Part shown: in pieces, positions 12,301 through 19,635 of the stretch
How positions within the stretch are numbered: position 1 is the stretch's first letter
Layout of the letters: the number at the start of each line of letters is the position of its first letter
DNA from: Terriglobia bacterium
GTDB taxonomy: Bacteria; Acidobacteriota; UBA6911
Reading direction: 5' to 3'
DNA length: 64,000 nt
Assembly (NCBI GenBank): GCA_020072565.1
Contig: JAIQGI010000005.1
Span: 62,001 to 126,000, forward strand
Notes under the pieces: model-generated
What the model was told of the DNA's origin: nothing
The model's input: only the letters and a program-made list of their open reading frames with translations
The model's database searches: none
Program-made: the position numbers and the translations under genes

Positions 12301-12446
12301 TCTACAAACAACCGGGCGCATCCCCCTTCACCAATGATTGGAAAGCTGCCCGCCGTTTTCACACCTGTCACGTAGGATGTCTGATCGATGGCAAACAAAG
12401 TGGGAGACCAAAGGCACAATGCAAAAATAGTTGTTCTGATGCGCAT
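9375..12446 (-). CDS. GH115 xylan alpha-1,2-glucuronidase
   Basis: A 1023-residue exported enzyme matching GH115 in length and order: signal peptide (IRTTIFALCLWSPTLFA), N-terminal alpha/beta domain, GSDKRGTIYGIYDLSEQMGVSPWYWWADVPV, the barrel entry VKYRGIFLNDEAPDL, a helical region (GNYLWPAMWNNAFNEDD) and a C-terminal beta-sandwich. Family members remove (4-O-methyl-)glucuronic acid from glucuronoxylan. The ATG at 12446 starts the signal peptide; a longer frame to 12497 adds unlikely residues. The last ~30 codons (9375-9470) are made from an intergenic-type repeat rich in ccgcgaagg/ggaccgcg words and look like a recent tail extension. The 3' end overlaps the convergent GH2 gene by 14 bases. 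Confidence 0.92.
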   Translation of the reverse strand: MRIRTTIFALCLWSPTLFAIDQTSYVTGVKTAGSFPIIGEGGCARLFVDRMDWPGVIRAVTDLQNDVGSVSGFCRPELHTTADALVANAILIGTIGKSPVIDRLIEAGKIDVSRIRGKWESFFLEVVNNPLPQVSKALVIVGSDKRGTIYGIYDLSEQMGVSPWYWWADVPVRHQKALYVKRGKYQQGEPSVKYRGIFLNDEAPDLTNWVAEKFGTIAPSVNPPIPANVANYNHEFYARIFEVLLRLKGNYLWPAMWNNAFNEDDPENARLADEFGIVMGTSHQEPMLRAQKEWDRRYQKTLGSWNYYRYPDVLQNFWREGIRRNKGYESIITIGLRGADDTPMIPGGTVAESMAMLEDIVAAQRRMISEEINLEVTRVPQLWCLYKEVLEYYKAGLRVPDDVTLLWPDDNWGNIRRLPTEAERRRAGGAGIYYHFDYVGGPRNYKWINTNPIPKIWEQLTLAKEYGADRVWIVNVGHFKGLEFPVEYFMRLAWNTGRWTNRNLGEYTRLWAAREFGPAYSAEIAEIISRYTRYNGRRKPELLEPATYSAVHYHEAERVVADFNEIAAKSEAIAAKLPPEQRDAFYQLVLFPAKACAQVNELYAVVGKNALYAQQGRAATNELAAKAEALFKADADLMNDYSHNLGGGKWNHFMDQVHIGYTIWQDPPRNVMPHVTRIQLPEAADMGVAVEGSTAFWPGTAQPLSLPTFDRFNRQRHFLEVFNRGQGTFTFTATASVPWIVLDAAKGIVVKEERIWAAVDWRRAPAGSGAGTIRIAREGGQSVEVKVAVINPEKVDLDREGMFVEDGGVVSMEAEHCTRNMPSAAARWERIEGYGRTLSAMTILPNTAPVAAPPKNSPRLEYDMYLFDAGDVTVHAVVAPTLNFIPGRGLRYAVSFDDQPPQIIEIVRESFDARNGNREWEESVKDAARTVRSTHNLAAAGRHTLKIWMVDPAVGVQKIVVDLGGLQPSYLGPPESYRSAKGTVARRSARVKTTSWNREDLEDRRERRPSRSLWFKVRGAILL
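9390..9470. repeat. Intergenic-type repeat (ccgcgagg/aggaccgcg words) inside the GH115 3' end
   Basis: The sequence here has the composition of the short-word repeats seen between genes elsewhere in the window (near 13225-13312 and 45135-45200), with alternating aaccgcgagg, gaccgcagag and cgcggtcc words. It is read as the final residues of GH115. Confidence 0.45.
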
Positions 12447-12682
12447 GACGATCCCCGCAAGGAAATTACAGGCTGTGGTGCCGCCGTTGATTTCCAAATA
12501 TCTATGGTGTTCTTCATACGCACGTCAAGAAAAAGTTTCGGAGCAAAACAAGACAGGAATGCAGATGGAGAATCTGGCGGTTCGCCCTTTGATCCACCCT
12601 GCCGCAGGACAGTGTCACACCCATCTTGGATGCGCCTGGTCCGACAATGCGCTCCGGAATCCGCGGCCGGATGCCGAAGAGG

Positions 12683-13144
12683 TCATTCCGCATTCCTCAC
12701 AGGCGGATTAGTCTGGGACCAATGCGAGTGAATCACACGCCATCCTTCCTTCTTGCGCTGGTAGACCTGGGTCGCATTCCAGCGGCTTGTGACAGCGCCG
12801 TTGTGGCGGACCAAGATGTAAGTCAGGACTGCCATTTCTCCGCTGGTCTGTATCTTCGGATCCACGATCTCATAGCTGTCGAACAAGGGCGTGCCGCGGT
12901 ATGCTTCGAAGAGAGCCTTCAACGCCGGCAGGCCGTCGATTCGCTTCTCCGTCATGATGTGGAAATAGGAGATATCAGGATCGGTAATGGCCAGGACCGG
13001 ATCAGGATCTCCTTTCAGCCACCCATCCATCACCCGGCGCTCCAGGGCAAGAATCTCCTTGGCGGCATCCGCCTGTGGCTGAGGGAACGCCAACATGGTG
13101 CATAGAATCGTTCCTGCTGTGTATATCAGGGCTGTTTGTTTCAT
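12683..13144 (-). CDS. Secreted SnoaL/NTF2-like protein (DUF4440-type)
   Basis: A 153-residue protein with a signal peptide (KQTALIYTAGTILCTMLAFPQPQA) and a cone-shaped NTF2-like domain: AAKEILALERRVMDGWLKGD, then a beta-rich C-terminal half ending in RWNATQVYQRKKEGWRVIHSHWS, which is typical of DUF4440 proteins. Members bind small ligands or act as steroid-isomerase-like enzymes, but no function can be assigned here. The ATG at 13144 follows a good GGAGG site. It lies upstream of GH115 in the same direction, 236 bases from its start, and may be co-transcribed. Confidence 0.82.
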   Translation of the reverse strand: MKQTALIYTAGTILCTMLAFPQPQADAAKEILALERRVMDGWLKGDPDPVLAITDPDISYFHIMTEKRIDGLPALKALFEAYRGTPLFDSYEIVDPKIQTSGEMAVLTYILVRHNGAVTSRWNATQVYQRKKEGWRVIHSHWSQTNPPVRNAE

Positions 13145-13221
13145 TTGGTTGCCTCCGCTAAGCATGACATCCTAGGAATGCCGGCATGCTTAAGTCAATC
13201 CGTACGGTCGAACCGGGCCTG

Positions 13222-13319
13222 AAAACTGAACGCAAAGACGCAAGGCTGCAAAGGCGCAAATTTGTTCAGGTATCAGTCTTCTGGCTCTGCGCCTTGGCTT
13301 TTTTGCGTTTCCCTTTTCA
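13222..13319. repeat. Short-word intergenic repeat (cgcaaagacgcaagg type)
   Basis: Two opposed tracts are visible: aacgcaaagacgcaaggctg and tgcaaaggcgcaaa near 13225-13262, then gcgccttggcttttttgcgt near 13290-13310, forming an imperfect inverted repeat. It abuts and truncates the acetylxylan esterase remnant. Confidence 0.5.
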
Positions 13320-13542
13320 CCTGCAATTGGATGATCGCGGGCAACTTGCCTTCCGTCGCGGGCCTGGCCAGGTAGCCGTGCGTTTTTGAGCCGAGCGCAT
13401 CGAGGACCAACATGCTCATTTCGACGCCCGCCACGTCGGTTTCGACCGGCGTCAGGACCGCGTTGGTCGGGACCTTGGCCTGGTCGGCGAGTTTGCCCTC
13501 CCAGAATGCGTCGAAGTCGTCGGGATGCGCTCGGCCCCAGGA
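13273..13542 (-). pseudogene. Acetylxylan esterase (AXE1-type) N-terminal remnant
   Basis: An open stretch of 89 codons without a start codon. Its first ~74 residues resemble the N-terminal lid region of acetylxylan esterase/cephalosporin-C deacetylase: HPDDFDAFWEGKLAD, PTNAVLTPVE, GVEMSMLVLDALGSKTHGYL and GKLPAIIQLQ. The alpha/beta-hydrolase core with the catalytic Ser is missing; the frame runs into repeat sequence and stops. It begins 11 bases after the end of the GH51 gene. I read it as the stub of a deleted esterase gene that once followed GH51, fitting the xylan theme. Confidence 0.72.
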
Positions 13543-13553
13543 ACCTTAGCTAC

Positions 13554-13976
13554 CTACTTTACTGCGAATTCATACACAGTGATGCTGGCTGGTGGCACGG
13601 TGATTCTGCGTGGCGCCTCCGGCAGAGATTTCTCTGCCATTGTCGCCGGAGGGCCGCCGAACCTGCCCCGTCCGGGTGCTGCCGGCGCTGCCGGTGTCCC
13701 TGCCGGCGCGGTCAATTGCCAAAGCCTGGCGGCGCCGGCAGGCTGGAGGCCTGTGAAATTCAAATCGCAATTTTGCGCCGTCTCGGCGGGATTGACCACA
13801 GAAATGGCAAGCGTTTTGCGATCGGCGCTCAGCGCCGCAAAAACGTCCAGAGGGTAGGTTGGACTTCCGGATGGACGCGCCGCGGTGTCTATCCCGACAG
13901 CCCCCTTTATGGCGCGCTGGGGAGAGTCGCCGGTAACGGCAACCGGCAGTGCGCCTGCAAAGTGGTCGTGCAGCAC
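13554..13976 (-). pseudogene. C-terminal domain of the GH51 arabinofuranosidase, downstream of an in-frame TAG
   Basis: This frame follows directly on the TAG at 13977-13979 in the same reading frame and encodes 140 residues typical of the C-terminal beta-domain of GH51 enzymes (LPVAVTGDSPQ, PLDVFAALSADRKTLAISVVNPAETAQ, ending ITVYEFAVK). It has a Gly/Ala/Pro/Arg-rich insert near GRGRFGGPP. There is no own ribosome site or credible start. Unless the stop is read through, this part would be lost or untranslated. Confidence 0.8.
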
Positions 13977-15698
13977 CTAGATAACCAGCCCCTCCGTGCG
14001 GTACCCGACGGCGTCGCCGCGGGCATCATTCGCCAGCGTCCCCATGCCTCCGGTGGCCACACCCAAGGCCACCATGTCCGAGTGCCGGAAGAACTCGTGG
14101 TAGACCAAGGCATTGGTCATGGGATTCAACATCGGATGGCTGACAGGAGGAGCAGCGCCGGGATTCACCGACCGGTTCCTGGGCGACCATTCGTCGAAAG
14201 CGAACTTGATGTTCTTCTCTTTCAGGAACGGCATCCTCTTCAAGTACTCCTCCCAAGCCTCAAACTTGTATTGCACTCTGTTTGACAGCCGGCGCACCTT
14301 GTCAGTGAGTGAATCGTTCGCCTCCACGAACGCCTGCTTTTCCGCGTCGATCGCCAGGTTGCGGTAGCCGTAGAAGTGTTCCCCGAGGTAGTCGATATAG
14401 TCGGCGGAACGCGCCAACAGCGCTCCCGTCCAGTCCTCATTTGAGCCAAAGGCGAAAGGCATCTTTACGTTCACCGGTTCTCGCCCGGGAAAGCTGCCCA
14501 ACTGTCGGTTCTCGATGTAGCACCAGGATGCCTCCTCAGGCGTAGCGCTTGAGGCGATCACTTTGATGCTCGGATCGACCCTCTTCATTGCCTTGACGAT
14601 CAGGTTGTGCTTGTCAGGGTATTGGGTGAGGGCCATGTGGCCCCACTGCCAGGGACCGTACATCTCATTGCCAATTCCCCAGATCTTCACCCCGTAAGGC
14701 GCGGGATGTCCGTTGGCCGCGCGCAACTGCCCCAGCCGGCTCGTGGCGGGACCGTTGACATATTCGACTTCCTCCGCGGCGGAATGGGCATCACCGAGGC
14801 CTGAGTTCACGGCAATGTAGGGCTCTGCGCCGATCAGGCGGCAGAAGGTCATGAAATCGTCGATGCCCATGTCGTTTGATTCCATGCCGTTCCACGCCAG
14901 CTCGCGCTGGGGCGGGCGCCTGTCGTTGTCGCCGAGCCCATCACGCCAGTCGTAGGCGGAGACGAAGTTCCCGCCGGGCCAGCGCGCAATCGAGATCCCT
15001 TGCTCCTTCAACAAACGGATGGTCGCGGCCTTGAAGCCCGAGACATTGTCGGCGGGCATCAGCGAAGCGGCTCCGATGTGGACCGAGCCGCTGCCGGTCG
15101 CAACAATCTCAAAGCGGCCTTCGCTGCTGTCCACCTTCGGGGTGAACTTCAGCGGAAACTTGGCGTAGCTCGCAGTGAGCGTATTGATGGTGATCGTCTG
15201 ACGATCGCCCACATTCGGCCCCCAGACCAGGCTGACGTCCACTTTGACGTCCGGGCTGCCCGCCAGTACCACGCGCCCCGCATAGGCCCTGCCGCCGACC
15301 AGCGTGATCCCGGACTGGTTGATGCCGTGCGGCGTCGCCGCCTCCAGCCGGACGAGCGGGGTCCACTCACCCACGTAGGGGGCCCTCTTGTCCATGACCA
15401 CAAACGAGTCGTCGCCGACGGGCATCCAGCGGCGTTGCGGCCCCCTCATGCCAAAGCCCCCCCGGCCTGCTGCGGGCGTCGGCTTTGAGGTGATCTCGTT
15501 GAAGAACTTGCGGTCGGACAGCATTTCGGCCCAAACCCCGGTCGTGGCCGGCTCCATGAAGCCGCCGAAGATGAGCTTCGTGATAGGCTGCCCCGTGCGT
15601 GTGGCGTCAATGTTCGCACCCAGGGACTGTGCTGCCGCCATGGTCGCAAAAAGAACCATTAGCGTTGATATCAGTAACAATTGCCTGCTGGTACGCAT
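13977..15698 (-). CDS. GH51 alpha-L-arabinofuranosidase, interrupted by an in-frame amber codon
   Basis: The 573-residue open part has a signal peptide (LLLISTLMVLFATMAAAQ), a carbohydrate-binding-like insert, and the GH51 barrel with RWPGGNFVSAYDWRDGLG (239-256), acid/base Glu345 in GIGNEMYG and nucleophile Glu503 in FAFDEWSPRN. It should remove arabinose from arabinoxylan. After residue 573 (GLVI) a single TAG appears, and the frame continues without shift into the expected C-terminal domain (13554-13976); a CAG-to-TAG change would explain this. The catalytic barrel is complete, so a truncated enzyme might keep some activity. Start ATG at 15698 has a GGAGG site 7 bases upstream. Confidence 0.9.
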   Translation of the reverse strand: MRTSRQLLLISTLMVLFATMAAAQSLGANIDATRTGQPITKLIFGGFMEPATTGVWAEMLSDRKFFNEITSKPTPAAGRGGFGMRGPQRRWMPVGDDSFVVMDKRAPYVGEWTPLVRLEAATPHGINQSGITLVGGRAYAGRVVLAGSPDVKVDVSLVWGPNVGDRQTITINTLTASYAKFPLKFTPKVDSSEGRFEIVATGSGSVHIGAASLMPADNVSGFKAATIRLLKEQGISIARWPGGNFVSAYDWRDGLGDNDRRPPQRELAWNGMESNDMGIDDFMTFCRLIGAEPYIAVNSGLGDAHSAAEEVEYVNGPATSRLGQLRAANGHPAPYGVKIWGIGNEMYGPWQWGHMALTQYPDKHNLIVKAMKRVDPSIKVIASSATPEEASWCYIENRQLGSFPGREPVNVKMPFAFGSNEDWTGALLARSADYIDYLGEHFYGYRNLAIDAEKQAFVEANDSLTDKVRRLSNRVQYKFEAWEEYLKRMPFLKEKNIKFAFDEWSPRNRSVNPGAAPPVSHPMLNPMTNALVYHEFFRHSDMVALGVATGGMGTLANDARGDAVGYRTEGLVI

Positions 15699-15832
15699 GT
15701 TTGTCCTCCACTCAAACCGGGCGCTGGCCGCAGTGTCTCAGCACCGCGCCGCGTCTTGTCTTTATCACGAGGTGTCCCGCTCGTCAGTCGCTGCGAGCGA
15801 GTGGAAGATGCAAAATCCATTTTCGAATAAGC

Positions 15833-16112
15833 TCACTGACAGTTCTTGCCAGAACACAGATTCTTGCTGAAAAACGGCATGACGGAATTCTGGAAGCGAT
15901 CTGCCACGGCGCTGGTGTAGGTGCCGGAGTAGATTTCGAACGTATTGGTGATGCCGTGGTTGTCGAGAATATCATGCAGCTTGCCCGCATCGACCCGCAA
16001 TCCATACCTTATCGCCGACATCCATCGCAATGGCCCGGTATTGCTTCAAATTGGCGATGCACTGATCAACAAACGCCAGAGTAGCGTTTGCCGCCCACTT
16101 GGCGATTACACC
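15833..16112 (-). pseudogene. C-terminal remnant of a secreted esterase, with frameshift
   Basis: It begins at the first codon after the GH43 stop, in the same frame. The residues WAANATLAFVDQCIANLKQY then LRVDAGKLHDILDNHGI, FEIYSGTYTSAVADR and SVMPFFSKNL match the C-terminal end of esterase-D-type hydrolases (the catalytic His region). The two parts are in different frames: the word gataaggtatgg near 16000-16010 contains one extra base compared with a readable DKDGL. The N-terminal domain and GxSxG motif are absent. I read it as the stub of a third esterase gene that has been mostly deleted. Confidence 0.65.
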
Positions 16113-17747
16113 CTATTGCGTCGGGGTTTCCACCGGCTTTCCGAACACGGTGAACTCCGTGATTCCCAGCGGGGAGGTGCCGATATGCGGCCAATCGGTA
16201 ATGGTCAACCGCACAAAACGGCACTGAGTGGGAGTAAGTTCGTCGAACTCCGTGTACCTGGTAATGCTGTTTCCTGTCTTGTCCAGGAGCGTCGTGAAAG
16301 TCTGGCCGTCGCGCGAGGCCTCGATCTTGTAACGGAATGCCACGCTGCCCGCTGGCTGCTGGCTGGCAGACTGCGGAGCGGCGGGCTGGCCGCCGGCGCG
16401 GCCGCCCGGGCCGCCAGAGCCCCCTCGGCTGGCGGTGAACTCGATGCGGCTGGAATCCACCGTGAACAATTGTTCGCTCTCGAACTCGGTGATCGAGCCC
16501 AGATCGATCGTCAGCGTCGGCTTCGCATCATCTTCGGCAGGCTCCCACCAGGTTCCGTTCGAGTCGTCGAGCGCGTACGCCGCTTCATGGCCGGAATGCT
16601 GGCTGGAGAAGGCGCCGCGCTGATTCATAGCGCGGAGTTTGTTGACGCTGAGGGGAATGGAGCCCGAGTCGCCGTTGCGTACCGGGTTGGCCACGGCGCC
16701 CGGCGCCCATTGAGGTGTATCGCTCGGGCCGCGGGTGAACACGTTTCCATTGGCATCGAAATCCACGGGATCCATGCCGATGCGCCTGCCTCCCGGAGGA
16801 TTAGCCATCACGATGGTGTAGAAGACCCACCAGTTTCCATCCGGCCCCTGCACCACGCAGCCGTGGCCGGGTCCGGTCACAATGCCGGTGGTCTTTCGCA
16901 GGAGGGGATTTCGCGGGGGGTATGCGAATGGACCGAGCGGGCTCTTGGCTGTGTATACGCCGCTAGCGTAGGACAGCCACTGCGTTCCGGAGGCGCTGTA
17001 TTCCAGGTAATAGGTCCCGTTGCGCTTGAATGCCCAAGGGCCTTCGATCCAGGCCACGTTCGCGTACTCGTTCTTATCTCCCCAGCGCTCCCATACGTGT
17101 GATCGGTCGAAGCCGAACAGGTGCTTGGGCGCGGCGGCGAACCGCGTCAGGTCATTCGAATCCAACGGCACAACGTAGATCCCGTCCGTAGAACGACCGG
17201 GGAAGTACAGATACGGCTTGTTGTCGTCATCGACGAAGATATCGACGTCGAATGCGCCGGTCCACGGTTTTCCGTTCGAAACGCCGGTCCAGGGTTCCCC
17301 CTTTTCGTTCTTCCAGGGCCCCAGGACTTCATATGGGCCCAGAATGTTGGGCGCCCGGTACAGCGGGGCGCCGTTGCCGGACATATAGAAGGCGCCTTTG
17401 TATTTGACCACATGAGGCGCTACTGGGAGGCGGCCCCCGCGAACCACAACTGCCTGGTATTTCCAATTGAGGAAGTCGGAAGATACCCATGCTCCGCCGC
17501 CAGTTCCGAACAGGTAGTAGGAGTCGCCCTCACGCACCACTGTGACGTCCCCCAGGCTGACGCCCTGGGGAGAACCGTCTCGCGACGAGGCTTCCAGCGG
17601 AAGTGGATTGCAGTACCGCAGAGACTTGCCGACAACGGGCACCGCTGCCGTGTGCGCGGTGGTTTGGGACCACAACGCCGGAGTTGCACCGAAAACGACG
17701 ATCACGAGCAGCGGAGCTGTTGCAGCGCGTATGGAAGATAAAGACAT
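16113..17747 (-). CDS. GH43 hydrolase with C-terminal F5/8-type (CBM32-like) domain
   Basis: A 544-residue exported enzyme: signal peptide, five-bladed GH43 propeller, then a discoidin-like carbohydrate-binding domain. Visible catalytic regions are VSLGDVTVVREGDSYYLF (base Asp), AFDVDIFVDDDNKPYLYF (modulating Asp) and AWIEGPWAFKRNGTYYLEYS (acid Glu). GH43 enzymes act as beta-xylosidases or arabinofuranosidases. A Gly/Arg/Pro/Gln-rich insert (GGSGGPGGRAGGQPAAPQSA) interrupts the C-terminal domain. The ATG at 17747 follows AGGAG; an upstream TTG at 17771 is unlikely. It lies between GH29 and GH51 on the same strand, probably one operon. Confidence 0.9.
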   Translation of the reverse strand: MSLSSIRAATAPLLVIVVFGATPALWSQTTAHTAAVPVVGKSLRYCNPLPLEASSRDGSPQGVSLGDVTVVREGDSYYLFGTGGGAWVSSDFLNWKYQAVVVRGGRLPVAPHVVKYKGAFYMSGNGAPLYRAPNILGPYEVLGPWKNEKGEPWTGVSNGKPWTGAFDVDIFVDDDNKPYLYFPGRSTDGIYVVPLDSNDLTRFAAAPKHLFGFDRSHVWERWGDKNEYANVAWIEGPWAFKRNGTYYLEYSASGTQWLSYASGVYTAKSPLGPFAYPPRNPLLRKTTGIVTGPGHGCVVQGPDGNWWVFYTIVMANPPGGRRIGMDPVDFDANGNVFTRGPSDTPQWAPGAVANPVRNGDSGSIPLSVNKLRAMNQRGAFSSQHSGHEAAYALDDSNGTWWEPAEDDAKPTLTIDLGSITEFESEQLFTVDSSRIEFTASRGGSGGPGGRAGGQPAAPQSASQQPAGSVAFRYKIEASRDGQTFTTLLDKTGNSITRYTEFDELTPTQCRFVRLTITDWPHIGTSPLGITEFTVFGKPVETPTQ

Positions 17748-17834
17748 TTTTGATCTCCTGTGAAATGCCAAACCGCTAAGACCTCCTCTTTTCGAGAATA
17801 ATCGCGCAACTCTTGAATTCTCGCCTCTCCGCTA

Positions 17835-19511
17835 TTATGAATTGATCTTCAGCGTATAAGCGAAATCTCCGGGCTTCTTTTCCGGTAATGTCAATGCGAG
17901 TCCCGCCGGGCTGCGGGTGAATGTCAGCGGGCCGGGCCTTCCAAGCATCTCGACGCGGGCGATTTCCTTCGGATAAGAGGCACTGCCCTGTGCAAGCATT
18001 TTGATGGTGACTTTGCCACCCTCGGGCCAGGCAAGGACGAAGGCATAAAGAGATTCGCCCACGGTAGTAAATCGGATGTCTTCGCTCGTGTAGGCGCGCA
18101 CGTCGAGGGCGCCGCCAAACATTCCCTTGGGAGGCGGAGTGGAAACGGACGGCCCCTCGCCGTACACACTCCACGGCCGGCTGCCGTAAATCCCCTCGCC
18201 ATTGCTTGCCATCCAACTGGCGATCCCCTCCACACAGGCCACTTCGTCTTCGTCGATCGTGCCATCGCCGCGCACCGGGACGCTGAGCATGAGGTTGCCG
18301 TTTTTGCTCACGATGTCGATGAGCATTTTGACCACTTGTTCGGCGGTCTTGTAGCGATTCTGTTCGAAAAGCCGGCGCTCGTAGTGCCAGGCACCGATGC
18401 AGGTATCGGTTTGCCAGGGTTCAGGTCTAATTTCGGTGGCCACGCCGCGTTCGATATCCTCCACCAGGGCTCTGCGATGTCCAGAGGACATGTTCTTGGC
18501 AGTGAGCACCACATCGAGCCGGCCGCTCCGCTTGATGGAGGAATTGTAGTAGTGCGCGGCAATATCGAGCCCGGCCTGACCCAGAGGCAGTTCGGTGTTG
18601 TCAAAATACAGAACGTCCGGATGATACTGATCGATGAGATCCTGGCATCGCAGGAACCAGTGCTCGACGAATGTGGGATTCTGCGCGGGTGGGTTCTCGT
18701 CCCAGCGGCGGTCGTTCTTCTCATGCCAGGCGGTGGCCTCGGCGATCGTCTTGATCCCGTCGGGAATGACCATGCTGCGGCCCGTATAGAGCTGCTGCGG
18801 ATCGAGTCCCTGCCACCATTTGCCCTTCCCATCCTTCGTGCTGAGCGTGTACGCATCATAGCGCACGTCCGCATCCGGACCCTCGGCATCGTACCCGTAC
18901 GCGGTCTGGAACCAATGCCAGGCGTGAGCGCTGTGGTTGCTCACGCCAAACCGCAACCCGGCCTGACGCGCCGATTTCGCCCAAATGCCTACGATGTCTT
19001 TTTTCGGGCCGATGTTGACCGAGTTCCACGCATGGTGGCCTGAGCGGTAAGTGTCGAAGTTGTCGTGGTGGTTGGCCAACGCAAAAAAATATTTTGCGCC
19101 GGCGCGCCTGTAAAGCCCGATGAGTTTTTCCGGCTCCCACTTCTCCGCCTTCCACAGGTTGTCCAATTCCATGAAACCGAACTTGGAGGGATGGCCGTAA
19201 TTCCCGACATGGTACAGATAGTGACGGTGGCTTTGGATATACATCTGGCGCGCGTACCAGTCTCCTTGCTCGGGGACACACTGCGCAGACCAGTGGGCCC
19301 AGATGCCGAACTTCGCATCGCGGAACCACTCAGGGCATTGATATCCTGAAGTGAGAGAGTCCCATGTCGGCTTAAACGGGCCCGCTGCAATTGCGCGCGC
19401 CGACTTATTGCCAGTTGCGGTAAGCCCTCTGCGACCGAACGCGCAGAGGAGCGGCACGCCTGGCGCCACCGTAGCCGACAGCTGCATCAACCTGCGTCGA
19501 CTTATCTTCAT
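17835..19511 (-). CDS. GH29 alpha-L-fucosidase, Tat-exported
   Basis: A 558-residue GH29-type enzyme starting with a twin-arginine-like signal (KISRRRLMQLSATVAPG). Family features are WFRDAKFGIWAHWSAQCVPEQGDWYARQMY, FFALANHHDNFDTYRS and the nucleophile Asp in VLYFDNTELP at about residue 303. These enzymes release L-fucose (or act on related alpha-L-linked sugars). The ATG at 19511 is preferred because AGGAG lies 10 bases upstream; the ATG at 19520 abuts it. It heads the GH29-GH43-GH51 string and is divergent from the Gfo/Idh/MocA gene, sharing a ~120-base promoter region. Confidence 0.9.
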   Translation of the reverse strand: MKISRRRLMQLSATVAPGVPLLCAFGRRGLTATGNKSARAIAAGPFKPTWDSLTSGYQCPEWFRDAKFGIWAHWSAQCVPEQGDWYARQMYIQSHRHYLYHVGNYGHPSKFGFMELDNLWKAEKWEPEKLIGLYRRAGAKYFFALANHHDNFDTYRSGHHAWNSVNIGPKKDIVGIWAKSARQAGLRFGVSNHSAHAWHWFQTAYGYDAEGPDADVRYDAYTLSTKDGKGKWWQGLDPQQLYTGRSMVIPDGIKTIAEATAWHEKNDRRWDENPPAQNPTFVEHWFLRCQDLIDQYHPDVLYFDNTELPLGQAGLDIAAHYYNSSIKRSGRLDVVLTAKNMSSGHRRALVEDIERGVATEIRPEPWQTDTCIGAWHYERRLFEQNRYKTAEQVVKMLIDIVSKNGNLMLSVPVRGDGTIDEDEVACVEGIASWMASNGEGIYGSRPWSVYGEGPSVSTPPPKGMFGGALDVRAYTSEDIRFTTVGESLYAFVLAWPEGGKVTIKMLAQGSASYPKEIARVEMLGRPGPLTFTRSPAGLALTLPEKKPGDFAYTLKINS

Positions 19512-19635
19512 AATATGCATACTCCTTTAGGGATTTGTATTGTTGTTTTTCGTAGCGGCGGCTCCCTGGCCGGCATAGAATGCGGCTCACCGAAAGCGGA
19601 TGCGTTGCTTCATTTGGATGCGGGAGGCCCTTCGT

